From NCBI RefSeq assembly GCF_003719825.1, contig NZ_RIBS01000002.1:677202-741201 (forward strand): a stretch of 64,000 nt of DNA. Direction: 5' to 3'. Positions 55,380-64,000 of the stretch are shown piece after piece (positions within the stretch are counted from its first letter, which is position 1; every line of letters starts with the position of its first letter). Both the position numbers and the translations under genes were made by a program. This stretch comes from Montanilutibacter psychrotolerans. GTDB taxonomy: Bacteria; Pseudomonadota; Gammaproteobacteria; Xanthomonadales; Xanthomonadaceae. Below the pieces are notes generated by a model. That model did no database searches and was not told where the DNA came from. It was given only the letters and a program-made list of their open reading frames with translations.

Positions 55380-57062
55380 TCAGGCTGCGGCGGGCGGCGG
55401 GTCGCGCAGCTCGCGGCGCAGGATCTTGCCCACGTTGGTCTTGGGCAGCTCGGTACGGAACTCGACGTAACGCGGGTGCTTGTAGGCGGTGAGGTTGGCC
55501 CGGGCGTGCGCCTTGACGTCTTCGGCAGTCAATGCAGGGTCCTTCTTGACGATCACGACCTTGACCGCTTCGCCGGATTTTTCGTCGACCACGCCGACCG
55601 CGGCCACCTCGAGCACGCCGGGCATCATCGCGATCACGTCTTCGATCTCGTTCGGGTACACGTTGAAGCCCGAGACCAGGATCATGTCCTTCTTGCGATC
55701 GACGATGTAGAAGAAGCCCTTCTCGTCCATCTTGGCCATGTCGCCGGTGTGCAGCCAGCCGTCGGCGTCGATGACGTTGGCGGTTTCCTCGGGGCGCTCC
55801 CAGTAGCCCTTCATGACCTGCGGGCCGCGGATGCACAACTCGCCAACCTCACCCATGGGCAGCTCGTTGCCCTGGTCGTCCTTGACGCAGGCGTCGGTGG
55901 ACGGGATCGGCAGGCCGATCGAGCCGTTGTAGGCCGGGATGTCCATCGGGTTGATGCAGGCCGCGGGCGAGGTCTCGGTCAGGCCGTAGGCCTCGACCAG
56001 GGTCACGCCGGTGACCTCCTTCCAGCGGTCGGCGACCGAACGCTGCACTGCCATGCCGCCACCGAGGGTGAGGTGCAGTCGCGAGAAATCGACCTGGTCG
56101 AAGCCAGGCGTGTTGAGCAGACCGTTGAACAGCGTGTTGACGCCGGTGATCGCGGTGAACGGTGTCTTCTTGAGTTCTTTCACGAACGCCGGCATGTCGC
56201 GCGGGTTGGTGATCATGTGGTTGAGGCCGCCGAACTTCATGAAGACCAGTCCGTTGGCCGTCAACGCGAAGATGTGGTACAGCGGCAGCGCCGTGATGAT
56301 GACTTCCTGGCCCATCTTGGCGTTGGTGCCGATCCACGCGGCGGCCTGCTGCATGTTTGCCACGAGGTTGCGATGGGTGAGCATCGCGCCCTTTGCCACG
56401 CCGGTGGTGCCGCCGGTGTACTGCAGGAACGCGATGTCTGCCTGGCTGATGTCGACCGCCGGCAGGCTGTGCATCTGGCCCAGGGTGAGCGTGTCGCGGA
56501 AGCGGATGGCGCCCGGGATGTCGTAGTCGGGCACCATCTTTTTCACGTGCTTGAGCACGAAGTTGACGATGGGCCCCTTCGGGAAGCCGAGCATGTCGCC
56601 AAGGCCGGTGGTGATCACCTGCTTGATCGCCGTGCCCGCAACGACTTCCTGCACGGTGCCGGCGAAGTTGTCGAGCACCAGGATCGCGCTGGCGCCGGAG
56701 TCTTCCAGTTGGTGCTTGAGTTCGCGGGCGGTGTACATCGGATTGGTGTTGACCACCGTCAGGCCCGCTCGCAGGACGCCGAAGGTCGCGATGGGATACT
56801 GCAGGCAGTTGGGCAGCATGATCGCGACGCGATCGCCCTTCTTGAGCTTCAACTCGCCCAGCAGGTAGGCGGCGAACTGGATGCTGAGCTTGTCGACCTC
56901 GCCATAGGTCAGGACCTTGCCCAGGTTCGAGAACGCCGGCCGATCACGGTACTTGCTGATCGCGTTTTCGAGCACCGAGACGACGGACGGGAATTCGTCC
57001 ATGTCGATCTGGGCGGGAACGCCGTCGGGATACTGGCTCAGCCAAGGACGTTCGAAACTCAT
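55380..57062 (-). CDS. rpfB: RpfB: long-chain fatty-acid-CoA ligase (FadD type)
   Basis: RpfB activates fatty acids and in Xanthomonas serves to turn over DSF. The 560-residue AMP-forming ligase has the AMP-binding motif YTGGTTGVAKGAMLTHRNL, the adenylation segment VEAYGLTETSPAA, WLHTGDMAKMDEKGFFYIVD, and the C-terminal Lys region (LPKTNVGKILRRELR). It has its own terminator and a 160-base upstream gap to the divergent lipoprotein gene, so it is likely transcribed on its own. Confidence 0.93.
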   Translation of the reverse strand: MSFERPWLSQYPDGVPAQIDMDEFPSVVSVLENAISKYRDRPAFSNLGKVLTYGEVDKLSIQFAAYLLGELKLKKGDRVAIMLPNCLQYPIATFGVLRAGLTVVNTNPMYTARELKHQLEDSGASAILVLDNFAGTVQEVVAGTAIKQVITTGLGDMLGFPKGPIVNFVLKHVKKMVPDYDIPGAIRFRDTLTLGQMHSLPAVDISQADIAFLQYTGGTTGVAKGAMLTHRNLVANMQQAAAWIGTNAKMGQEVIITALPLYHIFALTANGLVFMKFGGLNHMITNPRDMPAFVKELKKTPFTAITGVNTLFNGLLNTPGFDQVDFSRLHLTLGGGMAVQRSVADRWKEVTGVTLVEAYGLTETSPAACINPMDIPAYNGSIGLPIPSTDACVKDDQGNELPMGEVGELCIRGPQVMKGYWERPEETANVIDADGWLHTGDMAKMDEKGFFYIVDRKKDMILVSGFNVYPNEIEDVIAMMPGVLEVAAVGVVDEKSGEAVKVVIVKKDPALTAEDVKAHARANLTAYKHPRYVEFRTELPKTNVGKILRRELRDPPPAAA

Positions 57063-57223
57063 CGACGATTCCCCTCTGTGTCGCGTTGCACCCCGGCGTT
57101 GTCAGTATGCGCGGCCGTACGGTGTTCGTTCACGATTGGAGCATAGGCACTAGGGACTGGCAAGGCGCTCGCGCCGCGCGGCGTCCACGGCTAGGGTGAC
57201 GGTAGCGGCAACGTCGCCGCGCG

Positions 57224-57682
57224 ATGGCACCGGACGTGCACATGGCCGCGAAGTTCGGGAAAGTGCGGGTTGCGATGGTGGTCCTGTTGGCGTCGCTGGC
57301 GCTTGTGGCGTGCCGTCGCGAACCGGCCGAGCAGCGGCTGCGGGCGGCCGTCCAGGAGCTGCAGACCGCGATCGAAGCACGCGACAGTGACGCGGTGGAA
57401 GACGTTCTGGCCGCGGACTTCATCGGCCCGGAAGGCCTGGACCGCCAGGGTGCCCGCCGCCTCGCCGCGGCGATGTTCCTGCGCCACGGCGACGTGGGCG
57501 CCAACCTGGGGCCGCTCGACATCGAACTGAAAGGCGCCAACGCCGTCGTCCGCTTTCCGGCCGTCGTGCGTGGTGGCGAACTGCTGTCGGGATCCGGTGG
57601 CGCGTACGACGTCGAGACCGGCTGGCGCGAGGAGTCCGGCGAATGGCGCCTCTACCGCGCGCAGTGGACGCCGGTGCTGTGA
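57224..57682 (+). CDS. Small predicted lipoprotein with NTF2-like C-terminal part
   Basis: The 152-residue precursor has a signal sequence with a lipobox (LALVAC, Cys30 from the first ATG). The mature part begins with a helix ([20 protein letters not shown]) and continues with [19 protein letters not shown] at the end, a pattern like the NTF2/SnoaL fold. Starts at 57224, 57236 (GTG) or 57242 are possible. It is divergent from rpfB and convergent with acnA. Function is unknown. Confidence 0.7.
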   Translation: MAPDVHMAAKFGKVRVAMVVLLASLALVACRREPAEQRLRAAVQELQTAIEARDSDAVEDVLAADFIGPEGLDRQGARRLAAAMFLRHGDVGANLGPLDIELKGANAVVRFPAVVRGGELLSGSGGAYDVETGWREESGEWRLYRAQWTPVL

Positions 57683-57743
57683 GGTGGAGGTCAGCGGCCG
57701 CCCCCGCGCCTCGCGCGAGGGCCGGTCGTTCCGCATGCCGTTG

Positions 57744-60506
<2,763 letters not shown>

Positions 60507-61212
60507 GGGGTAGGGGCTCCTGTGCTGCTGGCGAGGCCCCGTCGTGGGGCGCAGTGGCTGGCGCGAACCGCGCGAAGGTCGGCGCGACGGGGGTAGACCG
60601 GGTTCTGAAAGTCGCGGACGGGTCGGCGGCCAGTATCGCCAATTTGGGTTGTCTCGGCGTGTGGACAAGACCAAGGTCGAAGACACTGCGTTCCAAGGCG
60701 CTCGGGAGCGACATGTCGAAATGGACGCTGCCAGGACGCGCTCCTGAGCGACATTCCTGCAGAGAATTCCACGGCGACATCCCGGGGCGAAATTGTTGGC
60801 AAGCGCCGCGACGATGCGTCGCAGCCAGCGGCTCCGATCAGGCGTTTCCAGCGGGCGCTCCCACCGGGCGCTCCCGTCGGGTGTTCGGGCCATACGAAGA
60901 AGTGCAATCCAGGACGCCGAGCCCTGGGCCCACGCAGACGGCCCGGTCCCGCCCTCGGTGTTCAGCCGGGAGAGCGGAACCGCGGAGGCTTCGGCGCTGC
61001 ATCTGCGGCGGCAACGGCCGATGAAAGCCTTGCCTCGCTTGGCTGCCGCGGTCCGCCATCGTTGCCCGGGAGGTCGCTTGCAGGCAAAATACGCGGTTGT
61101 GGAATGGCCTTTCGGCCCGTTCCCATCCCCGCCAACCCGCCCGCCCGCCGCGATTCTTGTGGCCGCCGGGCGCAGGTCCGGTGTCACCGCTTCATTTCGA
61201 CGGGATCCCTGC
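60507..61212. other. 706-bp divergent intergenic region between acnA and acnB
   Basis: The region must hold both aconitase promoters. I cannot place them with confidence. It contains two gagcgacat copies (near 60706 and 60747) and a direct repeat ccgggcgctccc (near 60860 and 60873). Open frames here lack ribosome sites and family features. No RNA gene was recognised. Confidence 0.4.
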
Positions 61213-63813
61213 ATGCTTTCCAGCTATCGCCAACACGTTGCCGAGCGCGCCGCGCTGGGCATTCCGCCGCTGCCGTTGACCGCGCAGCAGACCGCCGACG
61301 TCATCGAGCTGCTCAAGGCTCCGCCGGCTGGCGAGGAATCCTTCCTGCTGGACCTGATCACTCACCGCGTGCCGGCTGGCGTCGACGATGCCGCCAAGGT
61401 CAAGGCCTCGTACCTGGCCGCGATCGCCTACGGAAGCGAGAGCTGCGCGCTGATCAGCCGCGAGCGCGCCACCGAACTGCTGGGCACCATGCTGGGCGGC
61501 TACAACATCCTGCCGCTGGTCGAACTGCTCGATGACGCTCAGCTCGGCGCGATCGCCGGCGAGGCGCTCAAGAACACCCTGCTGATCTTCGACGCGTTCC
61601 ACGACGTCAAGGACAAGGCCGACAAGGGCAACGCCCACGCCCAGGCCGTGCTGCAGAGCTGGGCCGACGCGGAATGGTTCACCGGCCGTCCGGAAGTGCC
61701 GGAAAGCCTGACCATCACCGTGTTCAAGGTGACCGGCGAAACCAACACCGACGACCTGTCGCCGGCACCCGACGCCACCACGCGTCCGGACATCCCGCTG
61801 CACGCGCTGGCCATGCTCAAGAACCGTCGCGACGGCATCGAGCCGGAGGAAGACGGCAAGCGCGGCCCGATCAAGTTCATCGAATCGCTGAAGGACAAGG
61901 GCCACCTGGTGGCTTATGTCGGCGACGTGGTCGGCACCGGCTCCAGCCGCAAGTCCGCCACCAACTCGGTGCTGTGGTTCACCGGCGAGGACATCCCCTT
62001 CATCCCGAACAAGCGCTTCGGCGGCGTGTGCCTGGGCACCAAGATCGCGCCCATCTTCTACAACACGATGGAAGACGCCGGCGCGCTGCCGATCGAGCTC
62101 GACGTGTCGCAGATGAACATGGGCGACGTGATCGAGCTGCGCCCGTACGAGGGCGTGGCGCTGAAGGACGGCGCGGTCATCGCGCGATTCCAGGTCAAGT
62201 CCGACGTGCTGTTCGACGAAGTGCGCGCCGGTGGCCGCATTCCGCTGATCATCGGTCGCGGCCTGACGGCCAAGGCGCGTGAGGCGCTCGGCCTGCCGGT
62301 CTCCACCTTGTTCCGCCTGCCGCAGAACCCGGCCGACACCGGCAAGGGTTACACCCTGGCGCAGAAGATGGTCGGCCGTGCGTGCGGCCTGCCCGAGGTC
62401 GAGGGCGTGCGGGCGGGTATTCGCCCGGGCACGTACTGCGAGCCGCGCATGACCTCGGTGGGTTCGCAGGACACCACCGGCCCGATGACCCGCGACGAGC
62501 TGAAAGACCTGGCCTGCCTGGGCTTCAGCGCCGACCTGGTGATGCAGTCGTTCTGCCACACGGCGGCCTATCCCAAGCCGGTCGACGTCAAGACCCACCA
62601 CGAACTGCCGGCCTTCATCAGCAACCGTGGCGGCATCTCGCTGCGCCCGGGCGACGGCGTGATCCACAGCTGGCTCAATCGCATGCTGCTGCCCGACACC
62701 GTTGGCACCGGCGGCGACTCGCACACGCGCTTCCCGGTGGGCATTTCGTTCCCGGCCGGTTCGGGCCTGGTCGCGTTCGCCGCGGCCACCGGCGTGATGC
62801 CGCTGGACATGCCCGAGTCGGTGCTGGTGCGCTTCAAGGGCGAGCTCCAGCCGGGCGTCACCCTGCGTGACCTGGTCAACGCCATCCCGTTGTATGCGAT
62901 CAAGCAGGACCTCCTCACCGTTGCCAAGCAGGGCAAGAAGAACATCTTCTCCGGCCGCATCCTCGAGATCGAGGGCCTGCCGAACCTGAAGGTCGAGCAG
63001 GCGTTCGAGCTGTCCGATGCCTCCGCCGAGCGCTCCGCCGCCGGCTGCACCGTGCACCTCAACAAAGAGCCGATCATCGAGTACATCAACAGCAACATCA
63101 CGCTGTTGAAGTGGATGATCGCCGAGGGCTACGCCGACCCGCGCTCGCTGGCCCGTCGCATCAAGGGGATGGAAGCCTGGCTGGCCGACCCGCAGCTGCT
63201 CAAGGCCGACGCCGATGCCGAGTACGCCGCGATCATCGAGATCGACCTGGCCGACGTGCACGAGCCGATCCTGGCCTGCCCGAACGACCCCGACGACGTC
63301 AAGACGCTGTCGGAGGTCTCCGGTGCGGTGATCGACGAGGTGTTCATCGGCTCGTGCATGACCAACATCGGCCATTTCCGCGCGGCGTCCAAGCTGCTGG
63401 AAGGCAAGCGCGACATCCCGACCAAGCTGTGGGTCGCCCCGCCGACCAAGATGGACGCGGCCGAGCTGACAAAGGAAGGCCACTACGGCACCTTCGGCAC
63501 CGCCGGTGCCCGCATGGAAATGCCGGGCTGCTCGTTGTGCATGGGCAACCAGGCGCAGGTGAAGGAGGGCGCGACGGTGTTCTCCACCAGCACCCGCAAC
63601 TTCCCCAACCGCCTGGGTCGCAACTCCAACGTCTACCTCGGCTCGGCCGAGCTGGCGGCGATCTGCTCGCGCCTGGGTCGCATTCCGACCAAGGCCGAGT
63701 ACATGGCCGACATGGGCGTGCTCGATGCCAATGGCGAGGCGATCTACCGCTACATGAACTTCGACCAGATCGCCGAATACCGCGATGTGGCCGACAAGGT
63801 AACCGCTGGCTGA
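61213..63813 (+). CDS. acnB: Aconitate hydratase B, bifunctional aconitase/2-methylisocitrate dehydratase
   Basis: The 866-residue protein has the AcnB arrangement: an N-terminal HEAT-like domain, the swivel domain ([20 protein letters not shown]), and the catalytic domains with [20 protein letters not shown], the cluster Cys residues in [13 protein letters not shown] and [13 protein letters not shown]. The order differs from AcnA, where the swivel domain is C-terminal. AcnB is usually the main TCA-cycle enzyme. A terminator follows. Confidence 0.97.
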   Translation: MLSSYRQHVAERAALGIPPLPLTAQQTADVIELLKAPPAGEESFLLDLITHRVPAGVDDAAKVKASYLAAIAYGSESCALISRERATELLGTMLGGYNILPLVELLDDAQLGAIAGEALKNTLLIFDAFHDVKDKADKGNAHAQAVLQSWADAEWFTGRPEVPESLTITVFKVTGETNTDDLSPAPDATTRPDIPLHALAMLKNRRDGIEPEEDGKRGPIKFIESLKDKGHLVAYVGDVVGTGSSRKSATNSVLWFTGEDIPFIPNKRFGGVCLGTKIAPIFYNTMEDAGALPIELDVSQMNMGDVIELRPYEGVALKDGAVIARFQVKSDVLFDEVRAGGRIPLIIGRGLTAKAREALGLPVSTLFRLPQNPADTGKGYTLAQKMVGRACGLPEVEGVRAGIRPGTYCEPRMTSVGSQDTTGPMTRDELKDLACLGFSADLVMQSFCHTAAYPKPVDVKTHHELPAFISNRGGISLRPGDGVIHSWLNRMLLPDTVGTGGDSHTRFPVGISFPAGSGLVAFAAATGVMPLDMPESVLVRFKGELQPGVTLRDLVNAIPLYAIKQDLLTVAKQGKKNIFSGRILEIEGLPNLKVEQAFELSDASAERSAAGCTVHLNKEPIIEYINSNITLLKWMIAEGYADPRSLARRIKGMEAWLADPQLLKADADAEYAAIIEIDLADVHEPILACPNDPDDVKTLSEVSGAVIDEVFIGSCMTNIGHFRAASKLLEGKRDIPTKLWVAPPTKMDAAELTKEGHYGTFGTAGARMEMPGCSLCMGNQAQVKEGATVFSTSTRNFPNRLGRNSNVYLGSAELAAICSRLGRIPTKAEYMADMGVLDANGEAIYRYMNFDQIAEYRDVADKVTAG

Positions 63814-63838
63814 GCCTGCGACCCGCGACAACGAACAA

Positions 63839-63860
63839 CCCCGGCGATGCCGGGGTTTTT
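63839..63860 (+). terminator. Rho-independent terminator after acnB
   Basis: ccccggc / gccgggg forms a 7-base-pair stem with a GAT loop, followed by five T residues, 26 bases after the acnB stop. Confidence 0.88.
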
Positions 63861-63903
63861 CGTATGGGGCGGCGCCCATATCTCGTAGATACCGTCTTGG
63901 CCG

Positions 63904-64000
63904 TCAACTGCCGGGCAAGTAGTTTGGATCGAACGGCCGGCCGGATTTCACCACGCCAAAGATCAGGTGCAACAGCTTGCGCATGGCGGCGCCGATCTGC
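63904..64000 (-). mobile_element. C-terminus of an IS110-family transposase, cut by window edge
   Basis: The minus-strand frame ends with QIGAAMRKLLHLIFGVVKSG and RPFDPNYLPGS before TGA, a typical end of IS110/IS1111 transposases. The family uses a DEDD catalytic domain and bridge RNA. The IS end should lie between 63860 and 63904, but the exact boundary cannot be set from this window. The rest of the element lies outside. Confidence 0.8.

Noticed and set aside
60793..61212. N-terminal extension of acnB in the same frame
   Set aside because: The family starts at MLSSYRQHV (61213); the upstream frame has low-complexity Arg/Pro/Ser composition and no conserved features.

Overview
The window is high-GC chromosomal DNA from a gammaproteobacterium of the Xanthomonadaceae (Lysobacteraceae), most likely a Lysobacter or Luteimonas relative. 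The strongest evidence is the gene order carA-carB-greA-rpfE-recJ-prfB-lysS-rpfG-rpfC-rpfF-rpfB-acnA-acnB, which is the DSF quorum-sensing (rpf) neighbourhood of Xanthomonas, Xylella and Lysobacter. The Fur protein and the hrcA-grpE-dnaK-dnaJ cluster fit the same family.

Layout. (1) 1-10.9 kb: an eight-gene, tightly overlapping operon. It encodes a ketosynthase (cut by the window edge), a ketosynthase-like partner without catalytic histidines, a fused class-III aminotransferase/acyl-thioester reductase, two short-chain dehydrogenases, a DUF1302-type outer-membrane barrel, a LolA-like periplasmic carrier and an RND/MMPL exporter. It looks like a make-and-export pathway for an amino-lipid or polyketide amine; I do not know a characterised product. 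(2) 10.99-17.35 kb: an accessory island between two copies of a 48-bp terminator-containing repeat (46/48 identical). It holds a lipoprotein gene, about twelve integron attC sites with small, AT-richer cassettes all on the + strand, and a truncated P4-type integrase next to the 3' end of ssrA (tmRNA). No integron integrase gene is present, so this is an attC cluster lacking intI (CALIN type). (3) 17.35-24.3 kb: ssrA, a CHASE-domain histidine kinase, smpB, ratA, rnfH, bamE, fur and recN. (4) 24.4-29.9 kb: hrcA, grpE, dnaK and dnaJ, with consensus sigma-32 promoters before grpE and dnaK. (5) 29.9-33.4 kb: a GST-like gene, a DUF3857/transglutaminase gene broken by an amber codon, and dapB. (6) 33.7-49.9 kb: carA and carB with a four-helix-bundle gene wedged between them, greA, rpfE, recJ with a displaced duplicate of its 3' end 1.5 kb away, three extra envelope or unknown genes, prfB with its programmed frameshift, and lysS. 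(7) 50.0-63.8 kb: rpfG and rpfC (c-di-GMP phosphodiesterase regulator and DSF sensor), convergent with rpfF (DSF synthase), a PF10118 di-iron-like protein gene and rpfB (acyl-CoA ligase); then a small lipoprotein gene and the divergent aconitase genes acnA and acnB. The window ends in the C-terminus of an IS110-family transposase.

How the parts work together. RpfF makes the DSF fatty-acid signal, RpfC senses it, and RpfG degrades c-di-GMP in response; RpfB recycles the fatty acids. HrcA and sigma-32 control the DnaK chaperone set. SmpB and tmRNA rescue stalled ribosomes. The plastic parts are the cassette island at ssrA, the insert in carAB, and the rebuilt end of recJ.
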